A DNA stretch of 64,000 nt. Source: Pogonophryne albipinna. Taxonomy: Eukaryota > Chordata > Actinopteri > Perciformes > Artedidraconidae. The DNA lies in the NCBI GenBank assembly GCA_028583405.1, contig CM053244.1, forward strand, positions 4,646,425 through 4,710,424, written 5' to 3'. This document shows, piece after piece, positions 53,468 through 63,591 of this stretch (position 1 is the stretch's first letter; each line of letters opens with the position of its first letter). The translations under genes were made by a program, and so were the position numbers. The notes under the pieces are model-generated. The model was given only the letters and a program-made list of their open reading frames with translations, had not been told where the DNA came from and did no database searches.

Positions 53468-53539
53468 GGCTCGTTGGTCTAGGGGTATGATTCTCGCTTA
53501 GGGTGCGAGAGGTCCCGGGTTCAAATCCAGGACAAGTCT
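53468..53539 (+). tRNA. tRNA-Pro (AGG), variant
   Basis: CCAGG, acceptor ACAAGTC and discriminator T; anticodon 53500-53502. Confidence 0.77.
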
Positions 53540-53819
53540 AAGACATCTACATAGGTGTGTAACAGGTTTAGTTTAGGGATCAACATTTTTCGTTGGAAGC
53601 AATGTGTACTTCACAATTTTACCAATTATGTGCCATGCTAGAAATCTAGTGATGATTTGGGTTAAATAATGATCAAAGCTCATCTTCTGTGTAGAGAAGC
53701 CATACATTTTGGTCCAAGCTGTGTTCATTGTGGACAAAGTGCAATCCATGGAAAAGTGTTGTGCATTGTCATTTAAGCAGGCTATCGTGTGGAACACAGA
53801 ACAATTGTTTTTTTGTAGA

Positions 53820-53891
53820 GGCTCGTTGTTCTAGGGTTATGATTCTCACTTAGGGTGCGAGAGGTTCCTGGTTCAAATCCCAGACGTGCCC
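53820..53891 (+). tRNA. tRNA-Pro (AGG), degenerate
   Basis: TTGTTCTAGGG A box, CTCAC, CCTGG/CCCAG, ACGTGCC; anticodon 53852-53854. Confidence 0.73.
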
Positions 53892-54137
53892 AAGACATCT
53901 ACATAGGAAAAGGTTTAGTTTAGGCATAAAAAATGGTTTGTTGGAAGCAATGTGTACTTCACAATTTTACCAATACTGTGCCCTGCTAGAAACTTTATGT
54001 TGAGTTGGGGCAAATAATGATCAAGGCTCATCTTCTGTGTAGAGAAACCATCAATTGTTATCCAAGCTATGTTCATTGAGGACAAAGTGCAATAAACAGA
54101 ATATCGTTGGGAAGACCAAAAGATACCCTTTTGTCAT

Positions 54138-54209
54138 GGCTCGTTGGTCTAGGGGTATGATTCTTGCTTAGGGTACGAGAGGTCCAGGGTTCAGATCCCG
54201 GACGAGCCC
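54138..54209 (+). tRNA. tRNA-Pro (AGG), variant
   Basis: CTTGC/ACGAG stem, CAGGG and TTCAGAT; anticodon 54170-54172. Confidence 0.78.
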
Positions 54210-54459
54210 AAGACATCTACATAGGTGTGGAACAGGTTTAGTTTAGGTATCAACATTTTTCGTTGGAAGCAATGTGTACTTCACAATTTTACCAATTCTG
54301 TGCCATGCTAGAAATCTAGTGATGATTTGGGTTAAATAATGATCAAAGCTCATCTTCTGTGTTGAGAAACCATCAATTGTTATCCAAGCTATGGTCATTG
54401 AGGACAAAGTGCAATAAACAGAATATCGTTGGGAAGACCAAAAAATACCCATTTGTCAT

Positions 54460-54531
54460 GGCTCGTTGGTCTAGGGGTATGATTCTCGCTTAGGGTGAGA
54501 GTGGTACTGGGTTCAAATCCCGGACTAGCCC
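54460..54531 (+). tRNA. tRNA-Pro (AGG), variant
   Basis: GAGAG, TGGTA variable loop, ACTAGCC; anticodon 54492-54494. Confidence 0.77.
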
Positions 54532-54811
54532 AAGACATCTACATAGGTGTGGAACAGGTTTAGTTTAGGTATCACATTTTTTTCGTTGGAAGCAATGTGT
54601 ACTTCACAATTTTACCAATAATGTGCCCTGCTAGAAAACTAATTTTGATTTTGGGCAAATAATGATCAAGGCTCATCTTTTGTGTAGAGAATCCATGCAT
54701 TTTCATCCAAGCTATGTTTATTGAGTACAAAGTGCAATTCATGGTAAAGTGTTTAGCAGTGTCATTTAAACAGGATATCGTTGGGAAGACCAAAAGATAC
54801 CCTTTTGTCAT

Positions 54812-54883
54812 GGCTCGTTTGTCTAGGGGTATGATTCTCGCTTCGGGTGCGAGAGGTCCGGGGTTCAAATACCGGACGAGCCC
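54812..54883 (+). tRNA. tRNA-Pro (CGG)
   Basis: TTTGTCTAGG, CGGGG/ACCGG T stem; anticodon 54844-54846. Confidence 0.83.
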
Positions 54884-55164
54884 AAGACATCTACAAAGGT
54901 GTGGAACAGGTTTAGTTTAGGTATCAAAAATTGTTCGTTGGAAGCAATGTGTACTTCACAATTTTACCAATACTGTGCACTGCTAGAAATCTAGTGATGA
55001 TTTGGGTTAAATAATGATCAAGGCTCATCTTCTGTGTAGAGAAGCCATACATTTTGGTCCAAGCTGTGTTCATTGTGGACAAAGTGCAATCCATGGAAAA
55101 GTGTTGTGCATTGTCATTTAAGCAGGCTATCGTGTGGAACACAGAACAATTGTTTTTTTGTAGA

Positions 55165-55236
55165 GGCTCGTTGGTCTAGGGTTATGATTCTCACTTAGGG
55201 TGCGAGAGGTCCCGGGTTCAAATACCGGACGAGCCC
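55165..55236 (+). tRNA. tRNA-Pro (AGG), variant
   Basis: GGGTTATG, CTCAC, ACCGG; anticodon 55197-55199. Confidence 0.8.
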
Positions 55237-55486
55237 AAGACATCTACATTTGTGTGGACCAGGTTTAGTTTAGGTATCAACATTTTTCGTTGGAAGCAAT
55301 GTGTTCTTCACAATTTTACCAATGCTGTGCCATGCTAGAAATCTAGTGATGATTTGGGTTAAATAATGATCAAAGCTCATCTTCTGTGTTGAGAAACCAT
55401 CAATTGTTATTCAAGCTATGTTCATGGAGGACAAAGTGCAATAAACAGAATATCGTTGGGAAGACCAAAAAATACCCATTTGTCAT

Positions 55487-55559
55487 GGCTCGTTGGTCTA
55501 GGGGTATGATTCTCGCTTAGGGTGCGAGAGGTCCCGGGTTCATAATCCCGGACGAGCCC
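55487..55559 (+). tRNA. tRNA-Pro (AGG), 73 nt variant
   Basis: One base inserted in the T loop (TTCATAAT), disrupting the B box; anticodon 55519-55521. Confidence 0.8.
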
Positions 55560-55839
55560 AACACATCTACATAGATGAGGAAAAGGTTTAGTTTAGGCAT
55601 CCAAAATTGTTCGTTGGAAGCAATGTGGACTTCACAATTTGATCAATACTGTGGCCTGCTAGAGATCTAATTTTGAGTTTGGGCAAATAATGATCATGGC
55701 TCATCTTCTGTGTAGAGAATCCATGCATTTTTATCCAAGCTATGTTTATGGAGTACAAAGTGCAATTCAATGTAAAGTGTTTAGCAGTGTCATTTAAACA
55801 GGATATCGTTGGGAAGACCAAAAGATACCCTTTTGTCAT

Positions 55840-55911
55840 GGCTCGTTGGTCTAGGGGTATAATTCTCTCTTAGGGTGCGAGAGGTCCCGGGTTCAAATCC
55901 CGGACGAGCCC
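55840..55911 (+). tRNA. tRNA-Pro (AGG), variant
   Basis: TATAATT, CTCTC; anticodon 55872-55874. Confidence 0.85.
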
Positions 55912-56161
55912 AAGACATCTACATAGGTGTGGAACAGGTTTATTTTAGGTATCAACATTTTTCGTTGGAAGCAATGTGTACTTCACAATTTTACCAATTC
56001 TGTGCCATGCTAGAAATCTAGTGATGATTTGGGTTAAATAATGATCAAAGCTCATCTTCTGTGTTGAGAAACCATCAATTGTTATCCAAGCTATGGTCAT
56101 TGAGGACAAAGTGCAATAAACAGAATATCGTTGGGAAGACCAAAAGACACCCATGTGTCAT

Positions 56162-56233
56162 GGCTTGTTGGTCTAGGGGTATGATTCTCGCTTAGGGTGC
56201 GAGAGGTCCCGGGTTCAAATCCCGGACGAGCCC
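56162..56233 (+). tRNA. tRNA-Pro (AGG)
   Basis: GGCTTGT (U-G); anticodon 56194-56196. Confidence 0.94.
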
Positions 56234-56483
56234 AAGACATCTACATAGGTGTGGAACAGGTTTAGTTTAGGTATCAACATTTTTCGTTGGAAGCAATGTG
56301 TACTTCACAATTTTACCAATTCTGTGCCATGCTAGAAATCTAGTGATGATTTGGGTTAAATAATGATCAAAGCTCATCTTCTGTGTTGAGAAACCATTAA
56401 TTGTTATCCAAGCTCTGGTCATTGAGGACAAAGTGCAATAAACAGAATATCGTTGGGAAGACCAAAAAATACCCATTTGTCAT

Positions 56484-56555
56484 GGCTCGTTGGTCTAGGG
56501 GTATGATTCTCGCTTAGGGTGAGAGTGGTACTGGGTTCAAATCCCGGACTAGCCC
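56484..56555 (+). tRNA. tRNA-Pro (AGG), variant
   Basis: GAGAG, TGGTA, CTGGG/CCCGG, ACTAGCC; anticodon 56516-56518. Confidence 0.77.
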
Positions 56556-56835
56556 AAGACATCTACATAGGTGTGGAACAGGTTTAGTTTAGGTATCACA
56601 TTTTTTTCGTTGGAAGCAATGTGTACTTCACAATTTTACCAATAATGTGCCCTGCTAGAAAACTAATTTTGATTTTGGGCAAATAATGATCAAGGCTCAT
56701 CTTTTGTGTAGAGAATCCATGCATTTTCATCCAAGCTATGTTTATTGAGTACAAAGTGCAATTCAATGTAAAGTGTTTAGCAGTGTCATTTAAACAGGAT
56801 ATCGTTGGGAAGACCAAAAGATACCCTTTTGTCAT

Positions 56836-56907
56836 TCCTCGTTGGTCAAGGGGTATAATTCTCTCTTAGGGTGCGAGAGGTCCCGGGTTCAAATCCCGGA
56901 CGAGCCC
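56836..56907 (+). tRNA. tRNA-Pro (AGG), variant
   Basis: TCCTCGT acceptor, GGTCAAGGGG A box, CTCTC; anticodon 56868-56870. Confidence 0.76.
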
Positions 56908-57157
56908 AAGACATCTACATAGGTGTGGAACAGGTTTAGTTTAGGTATCAACATTTTTCGTTGGAAGCAATGTGTACTTCACAATTTTACCAATTCTGTG
57001 CCATGCTAGAAATCTAGTGATGATTTGGGTTAAATAATGATCAAAGCTCATCTTCTGTGTTGAGAAACCATCAATTGTTATCCAAGCTATGGTCATTGAG
57101 GACAAAGTGCAATAAACAGAATATCGTTGGGAAGACCAAAAGACACCCATGTATCAT

Positions 57158-57229
57158 GGCTCGTTGGTCTAGGGGTATGATTCTCGCTTAGGGTGTGAGA
57201 GGTCCTGGGTTCAAATCCCGGACGAGCCC
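57158..57229 (+). tRNA. tRNA-Pro (AGG)
   Basis: GTGAG and CTGGG pair through G-U; anticodon 57190-57192. Confidence 0.9.
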
Positions 57230-57480
57230 AATACATCTACATAGGTGTGGAAAAGGTTTAGTTTAGGCATCCAAAATTGTTCGTTGGAAGCAATGTGTAC
57301 TTCACAATTTCACCAATTATGTGCCCTGCTAGAAATGTTATGTTGAGTTGGGGCAAATAATGATCAAAGCTCATCTTCTGTGTTGATAAACCATCAATTG
57401 TTATCCAAGCTATGGTGATTGAGGACAAAGTGCAATAAACAGAATATCGTTGGGAAGACCAAAAGACACCCATGTATCAT

Positions 57481-57552
57481 GGCTCGTTGGTCTAGGGGTA
57501 TGATTCTCGCTTAGGGTGCGAGAGGTCCCAGGTTCAAATCCAGGACAAGCCC
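57481..57552 (+). tRNA. tRNA-Pro (AGG), variant
   Basis: CCAGG on both T-stem strands, ACAAGCC; anticodon 57513-57515. Confidence 0.78.
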
Positions 57553-57832
57553 AAGACATCTACATAGGTGTGTAACAGGTTTAGTTTAGGGATCAACATT
57601 TTTCGTTGGAAGCAATGTGTACTTCACAATTTTACCAATTATGTGCCATGCTAGAAATCTAGTGATGATTTGGGTTAAATAATGATCAAAGCTCATCTTC
57701 TGTGTAGAGAAGCCATACATTTTGGTCCAAGCTGTGTTCATTGTGGACAAAGTGCAATCCATGGAAAAGTGTTGTGCATTGTCATTTAAGCAGGCTATCG
57801 TGTGGAACACAGAACAATTGTTTTTTTGTAGA

Positions 57833-57904
57833 GGCTCGTTGGTCTAGGGTTATGATTCTCACTTAGGGTGCGAGAGGTTCCTGGTTCAAATCCCAGACGT
57901 GCCC
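57833..57904 (+). tRNA. tRNA-Pro (AGG), degenerate
   Basis: CTCAC, CCTGG/CCCAG, ACGTGCC; anticodon 57865-57867. Confidence 0.75.
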
Positions 57905-58150
57905 AAGACATCTACATAGGAAAAGGTTTAGTTTAGGCATAATAAATGGTTTGTTGGAAGCAATGTGTACTTCACAATTTTACCAATACTGTGCCCTGCT
58001 AGAAACTTTATGTTGAGTTGGGGCAAATAATGATCAAGGCTCATCTTCTGTGTAGAGAAACCATCAATTGTTATCCAAGCTATGTTCATTGAGGACAAAG
58101 TGCAATAAACAGAATATCGTTGGGAAGACCAAAAGATACCCTTTTGTCAT

Positions 58151-58222
58151 GGCTCGTTGGTCTAGGGGTATGATTCTTGCTTAGGGTACGAGAGGTCCAG
58201 GGTTCAGATCCCGGACGAGCCC
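58151..58222 (+). tRNA. tRNA-Pro (AGG), variant
   Basis: CTTGC/ACGAG, CAGGG, TTCAGAT as at 54138; anticodon 58183-58185. Confidence 0.78.
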
Positions 58223-58324
58223 AAGACATCTACATAGGTGTGGAACAGGTTTAGTTTAGGTATCAACATTTTTCGTTGGAAGCAATGTGTACTTCACAAT
58301 TTTACCAATTCTGTGCCATGCTAG

Positions 58325-58341
58325 AAATATAGTGATTATTT
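58325..58341 (+). other. Covarying spacer hairpin (AAATA/TATTT form)
   Basis: AAATA 58325-58329, 7-nt loop TAGTGAT, TATTT 58337-58341. Both arms changed compared with AAATC/GATTT; also at 61403-61419. Confidence 0.5.
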
Positions 58342-58488
58342 GGGTTAAATAATGATCAAAGCTCATCTTCTGTGTTGAGAAACCATCAATTGTTATCCAA
58401 GCTATGTTCATGGAGGACACAGTGCAATAAACAGAATATCGTTGGGAAGACCAAAAAATACCCATTTGTCAGGCTCGTTGATCTAGGG

Positions 58489-59893
58489 CAGGGGTGCCCA
58501 ACCTTTTTTGAACCGAGAGCTACTTTTAAAGTTGCCAGTCTGCCGAGATCTACCAGTCCAAATAGAGAGGCGTAGCCATTACTGACAGCCTACTACCAGG
58601 TAAATACACACTTCTACTTGTATAAAACTGACCTTTGTACGATGAATACTTCATAAGATACTGCAGATCCTTTATCTTACCTCTTTCTAATCTACACACA
58701 TACAGGTATTTAACTGAAGTTACACAACAGTGTTGTTGATACAGAGTTGGAGTTTATTCACACGTCACTACAGTGGATAATGTTTTCAAGAAACATTGAA
58801 CAGTGCTGCCACATATGACAGGAAAAAATAAAAGACACTGAACCCTTTCTTTGCCATTATATAAAAATAGTGTTGATACAAAAGTATAAATGAGGCTTAC
58901 TAATAAGACAACTCAGATCTGAAGCTACACAGGAATCTGCTGCCTAAGTGCAATAAAAAAGACAAAATAGAATCAAACCCTTTTTTTGTTGCATTTTAGT
59001 AGAGTATACAAAGAAATGCCTTTAAAATAGGATGCAAGCAACACTCGCTTCTTAACCTGAATTGATAATAGACTATAATCAATTTAAGTTTGCATTATTA
59101 TACCATTTTGTACAATAATTATAATGAATAAGTTCAAACAAACTAAAACTTACAGCTGATTAATAACGGTATCTAACTTGAGTTTTTATTATATCAAAAA
59201 CCTGTTGAAATGCTTCTGTTATTTTTACTGTGCCCCAAAAGCGCATCGGCAGCCTCCAGGAATGCTTCTTTCACAACTTCGCCGTCTTTGAAAGACTTCA
59301 TGTGTTTCGCAAGAACGTGACTGACACGATAAGATGCTCTGGTAGCAGCCTTGCTCTTGTTGTTGGGCCTGGTGAAAATGGACTGCTGTGCATTTAGCTG
59401 TCCTTTCAGGCCCCTCACCTTTTGGGAGCGAAGGGCAGATTTAGGAGGGAATTCCGTCTCGTAGCGTTTGTGCACTGTTTTGAAAAGCCGCTCCTAAATT
59501 ACCCTTCTTCGATAAAGCCACGCTCGCATTGCAGATGAGACAGATGGACTTTGAATTGGAATAGATACAAAAATAATCATCCTCCCACTCGGAGTGAAAA
59601 TTATATATGTTTTGGTTCTGCCATAATTGCGCTCTTGTTTGTGTGCGGACTGTCACTCCTGTTGTTGACACGGACAACGTTAGCGAATTAGTGCACTGCC
59701 CACTAGCCACGCCCCGACACATGGGGTCACGTCGGCCAAACACAAAGCTTTGATGCGTTCAAGTGCATTATTCTGGCACAGGAAGATTATGTTATAGGAC
59801 ATTAACGATAAAACAGAATATTGTTGTTCTATTTTTAGACACATCTCGCGATCGACTGGGAATCTCCCCGCGATCGACTGGTTGGGCACCCTG
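58489..59893. mobile_element. hAT element (family E), 1405 bp, truncated
   Basis: Termini CAGGGGTGCCCAACC and the inverse of CAGGGTGCCCAACC, ATCTAGGG repeats at 58481-58488 and 59894-59901. About 700 bp of AT-rich non-coding DNA follows the left end. The minus strand at 59194-59743 encodes the N-terminus of a ZBED-type hAT transposase. The catalytic core is missing, so it is an internal-deletion derivative. Confidence 0.9.
59194..59743 (-). pseudogene. hAT transposase N-terminal fragment (ZBED/GTF2IRD2-like)
   Basis: Reading on the minus strand, 59743-59441 gives a BED-like zinc-finger start (WEDDYF, then ICLICNASVALSKKGNL). A one-base insertion near 59495 shifts the frame into 59475-59194, which carries KSKAATRASYRVSHVLAKH and DGEVVKEAFLEAADALLG, the segment after the finger in this family. 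Reading stops at 59194, before the DESTD region. A real coding gene is excluded by the frameshift and truncation. Confidence 0.78.
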
Positions 59894-60236
59894 ATCTAGG
59901 GGTATGATTCTCGCTTAGGGTGCGAGAGGTCCCGGGTTCAAATCCCGGACGAGCCTAAGACATCTACATAGGTGTGGAAAAGGTTTAGTTTAGGCATCAA
60001 AAATTGTTCGTTGGAAGCAATGTGTACTTCACAATTTGATCAATACTGTGCCCTGCTAGAGATCTAATTTTGAGTTTGGGCAAATAATGATCATGGCTCA
60101 TCTTCTGTGTAGAGAATCAATGCATTTTCATCCAAGCTATGTTTATTGAGTACAAAGTGCAATTCATGGTAAAGTGTTGAGCAGTGTCATTTAAACAGGA
60201 TATCGTTGCGAAGACCAAAAAATACCCATTTGTCAT

Positions 60237-60308
60237 AACTCGTTGGTCTAGGGGTATGATTCTCGCTTCGGGTGCGAGAGGTCCCGGGTTCAAATCCAGG
60301 ACAAGCCC
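60237..60308 (+). tRNA. tRNA-Pro (CGG), degenerate
   Basis: AACTCGT acceptor, CCAGG, ACAAGCC; anticodon 60269-60271. Confidence 0.75.
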
Positions 60309-60558
60309 AAGACATCTACATAGGTGTGTAACAGGTTTAGTTTAGGGATCAACATTTTTCGTTGGAAGCAATGTGTACTTCACAATTTTACCAATTATGT
60401 GCCATGCTAGAAATCTAGTGATGATTTGGGTTAAATAATGATCAAAGCTCATCTTCTGTGTAGAGAAGCCATACATTTTGGTCCAAGCTGTGTTCATTGT
60501 GGACAAAGTGCAATAAACAGAATATCGTTGGGAAGACCAAAAAATACCCATTTGTAAT

Positions 60559-60630
60559 GGCTCGTTTGTCTAGGGGTATGATTCTCGCTTCGGGTGCGAG
60601 AGGTCCCGGGTTCAAATCCAGGACAAGCCC
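60559..60630 (+). tRNA. tRNA-Pro (CGG), variant
   Basis: TTTGTCTAGG, CCAGG, ACAAGCC; anticodon 60591-60593. Confidence 0.8.
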
Positions 60631-60910
60631 AAGACATCTACATAGGTGTGTAACAGGTTTAGTTTAGGGATCAACATTTTTCGTTGGAAGCAATGTGTAC
60701 TTCACAATTTTACCAATTATGTGCCATGCTAGAAATCTAGTGATGATTTGGGTTAAATAATGATCAAAGCTCATCTTCTGTGTAGAGAAGCCATACATTT
60801 TGGTCCAAGCTGTGTTCATTGTGGACAAAGTGCAATCCATGGAAAAGTGTTGTGCATTGTCATTTAAGCAGGCTATCGTGTGGAACACAGAACAATTGTT
60901 TTTTTGTAGA

Positions 60911-60982
60911 GGCTCGTTGGTCTAGGGTTATGATTCTCACTTAGGGTGCGAGAGGTTCCTGGTTCAAATCCCAGACGTGTCC
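60911..60982 (+). tRNA. tRNA-Pro (AGG), degenerate
   Basis: CTCAC, CCTGG/CCCAG, ACGTGTC; anticodon 60943-60945. Confidence 0.73.
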
Positions 60983-61228
60983 AAGACATCTACATAGGAA
61001 AAGGTTTAGTTTAGGCATAAAAAATGGTTTGTTGGAAGCAATGTGTACTTCACAATTTTACCAATACTGTGCCCTGCTAGAAACTTTATGTTGAGTTGGG
61101 GCAAATAATGATCAAGGCTCATCTTCTGTGTAGAGAAACCATCAATTGTTATCCAAGCTATGTTCATTGAGGACAAAGTGCAATAAACAGAATATCGTTG
61201 GGAAGACCAAAAGATACCCTTTTGTCAT

Positions 61229-61300
61229 GGCTCGTTGGTCTAGGGGTATGATTCTTGCTTAGGGTACGAGAGGTCCAGGGTTCAGATCCCGGACGAGCCC
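61229..61300 (+). tRNA. tRNA-Pro (AGG), variant
   Basis: CTTGC/ACGAG, CAGGG, TTCAGAT; anticodon 61261-61263. Confidence 0.78.
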
Positions 61301-61549
61301 AAGACATCTACATAGGTGTGGAACAGGTTTAGTTTAGGTATCAACATTTTTCGTTGGAAGCAATGTGTACTTCACAATTTTACCAATTCTGTGCCATGCT
61401 AGAAATATAGTGATTATTTGGGTTAAATAATGATCAAAGCTCATCTTCTGTGTTGAGAAACCATCAATTGTTATCCAAGCTATGTTCATGGAGGACAAAG
61501 TGCAATAAACAGAATATCGTTGGGAAGACCAAAAAATACCCATTTGTCA

Positions 61550-61621
61550 GGCTCGTTGGTCTAGGGGTATGATTCTCGCTTAGGGTGCGAGAGGTCCCGG
61601 GTTCAAATCCCGGACGAGCCC
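61550..61621 (+). tRNA. tRNA-Pro (AGG)
   Basis: Exact consensus body; anticodon 61582-61584. Its 5' flank (GTCAGGCTCG) is that of the hAT-E-split locus at 58472, making it the uninterrupted paralogue. Confidence 0.97.
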
Positions 61622-61901
61622 AAGACATCTACATAGGTGTGGAAAAGGTTTAGTTTAGGCATCAAAAATTGTTCGTTGGAAGCAATGTGTACTACACAAT
61701 TTGATCAAAACTGTGCCCTGCTAGAGATCTAATTTTGAGTTTGGGCAAATAATGATCATGGCTCATCTTCTGTGTAGAGAATCCATGCATTTTCATCCAA
61801 GCTATGTTTATTGAGTACAAAGTGCAATTCATGGTAAAGTGTTTAGCAGTGTCATTTAAACAGGATATCGTTGCGAAGACCAAAAAATACCCATTTGTCA
61901 T

Positions 61902-61973
61902 GGCTCGTTGGTTTAGGGGTATTATTCTCGCTTTGGGTGCGAGAGGTCCCGGGTTCAAATCCCGGACGAGCCC
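61902..61973 (+). tRNA. tRNA-Pro (UGG)
   Basis: GGTTTAGGGG A box and TATTATT D arm; the only UGG copy right of the gap; anticodon 61934-61936. Confidence 0.88.
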
Positions 61974-62254
61974 AAGACATCTACATAGGTGTGGAACAGG
62001 TTTAGTTTAGATATCACATTTTTTTCGTTGGAAGCAATGTGTACTTCACAATTTTACCAATACTGTGCCCTGCTAGAAATCTAGTGATGATTTGGGTTAA
62101 ATAATGATCAAGGCTCATCTTCTGTGTAGAGAAGCCATACATTTTTGTCCAAGCTGTGTTCATTGTGGACAAAGTGCAATCCATTGAAAAGTGGTGTGCA
62201 TTGTCATTTAAGCAGGCTATCGTGTGGAACACAGAACAATTGTTTTTTTGTAGA

Positions 62255-62326
62255 GGCTCGTTGGTCTAGGGGTATGATTCTTGCTTAGGTTGTGAGAGGT
62301 CCCAGGTTCAAATCCCAGACGTGCAC
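62255..62326 (+). tRNA. tRNA-Pro (AGG), degenerate
   Basis: CTTGC-TTAGGTT-GTGAG anticodon arm, CCAGG/CCCAG, ACGTGCA; anticodon 62287-62289. Confidence 0.75.
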
Positions 62327-62577
62327 AAGACATCTACATAGGTGTGGAAAAGGTTTAGTTTAGGCATCAAAAATGGTTCGTTGGAAGAAATGTGTACTTC
62401 ACAATTTTACCAATACTGTGCCCTGCTTCAAACTTTATGTTGAGTTGGGGCAAATAATGATCAAGGCTCATCTTCTGTGTAGAGAAGCCATCAATTGTTA
62501 TCCAAGCTATGTTCATTGAGGACAAAGTGCAATAAACAGAATATCGTTGGGAAGACCAAAAAATGCCCATTTGTCAT

Positions 62578-62649
62578 GGCTCGTTGGTCTAGGGGTATGA
62601 TTCTCGCTTAGGGTGTGAGAGGTCCCGGGTTCAAATCCTGGACGAGCCC
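62578..62649 (+). tRNA. tRNA-Pro (AGG)
   Basis: GTGAG and CCTGG pair through G-U; anticodon 62610-62612. Confidence 0.9.
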
Positions 62650-62929
62650 AAGACATCTACATAGGTGTGGAAAAGGTTTAGTTTAGGCATCAAAAATTGT
62701 TCGTTGGAAGCAATGTGTACTTCACAATTTGATCAATACTGTGCCCTGCTAGAGATCTAATTTTGAGTTTGGGCAAATAATGATCATGGCTCATCTTCTG
62801 TGTAGAGAATCCATGCATTTTCATCCAAGCTATGTTTATTGAGTACAAAGTGCAATTCATGGTAAAGTGTTTAGCAGTGTCATTTAAACAGGATATCATT
62901 GGGAAGACCAAAAGATACCCTTTTGTCAT

Positions 62930-63001
62930 GGCTCGTTGGTCTAGGGGTATGATTCTCGCTTCGGGTGCGAGAGGTCCCGGGTTCAAATCACGGACGAGCC
63001 C
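62930..63001 (+). tRNA. tRNA-Pro (CGG)
   Basis: CACGG T-stem mismatch; anticodon 62962-62964. Confidence 0.9.
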
Positions 63002-63252
63002 AAGACATCCACAAAGGTGTGGAACAGGTTTAGTTTAGGTATCAAAAATGGTTTGTTGGAACCAATGTGTACTTCACAATTTCACCAATACTGTGCCCTG
63101 CTAGAAATGTTATGTTGAGTTGGGGCAAATAATGATCAAGGCTCATCTTCTGTGTAGAGAAGCCATCAATTGTTATCCAAGCTATGTTCATTGAGGACAA
63201 AGTGCAATAAACAGAATATCGTTGGGAAGACCAAAAGACACCCATTTGACAT

Positions 63253-63324
63253 GGCTCGTTGGTCTAGGGGTATGATTCTCGCTTAGGGTGCGAGAGGTCC
63301 CTGGTTCATATCCCGGACGAGCCC
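63253..63324 (+). tRNA. tRNA-Pro (AGG), variant
   Basis: CCTGG and TTCATAT in the T arm; anticodon 63285-63287. Confidence 0.83.
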
Positions 63325-63574
63325 AAGACATCTACATAGGTGTGGAACAGGTTTAGTTTAGGTATCAACATTTTTCGTTGGAAGCAATGTGTACTTCACA
63401 ATTTTACCAATTCTGTGCCATGCTAGAAATCTAGTGATGATTTGGGTTAAATAATGATCAAAGCTCATCTTCTGTGTTGAGAAACCATCAATTGTTATCC
63501 AAGCTATGTTCATGGAGGACACAGTGCAATAAACAGAATATCGTTGGGAAGACCAAAAAATACCCATTTGTCAT

Positions 63575-63591
63575 GGCTCGTTGATCTAGGG
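63575..63591 (+). pseudogene. tRNA-Pro 5' piece before hAT-E copy
   Basis: First 17 tRNA bases ending in ATCTAGGG; the 3' piece would lie beyond the window. Confidence 0.85.

Larger units (their letters stand above)
52259..54242 (+). repeat. 992-bp three-gene repeat, two copies
   Basis: 52259-53250 and 53251-54242 share three loci and spacers, including a trailer shortened to ACATAGGAAAAGG. Confidence 0.88.
54550..57250 (+). repeat. 7.25-kb offset duplication, copy 2
   Basis: Second copy of 47300-50000; a 1-base insertion in the tRNA at 55487 shifts the offset from 7250 to 7251. Confidence 0.85.
57586..58488 (+). repeat. 3078-bp offset duplication, copy 1
   Basis: Matches 60664-61566, but this copy leads into hAT-E while the other keeps an uninterrupted tRNA. 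Confidence 0.85.
58472..59956 (+). pseudogene. tRNA-Pro (AGG) split by hAT-E
   Basis: 5' piece 58472-58488; 3' piece 59894-59956 with anticodon 59917-59919 and terminal base T. The octamer here is ATCTAGGG (G10 to A). Confidence 0.88.
60664..61566 (+). repeat. 3078-bp offset duplication, copy 2
   Basis: Paralogue of 57586-58488 with an empty hAT site at 61559-61566. Confidence 0.85.

Noticed and set aside
59194..59743. Possible domesticated ZBED-type gene
   Set aside because: It has a frameshift, lacks the catalytic region, and lies between hAT termini with a target duplication; it is a transposon relic.
634..63324. Suppressor (stop-reading) tRNA variants
   Set aside because: I checked the anticodon loops: only TGG, AGG, CGG, TTG and one TGT occur; no CTA, TTA or TCA anticodon was found.
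737..63567. Hundreds of short open frames of 60-105 codons on both strands, with repeated similar products
   Set aside because: They lie in the spacer and antisense to the tRNAs, recur because the DNA repeats, occur on both strands of the same spacer, are broken by single-base indels in some copies, and match no protein family. The repeat explains them without coding.
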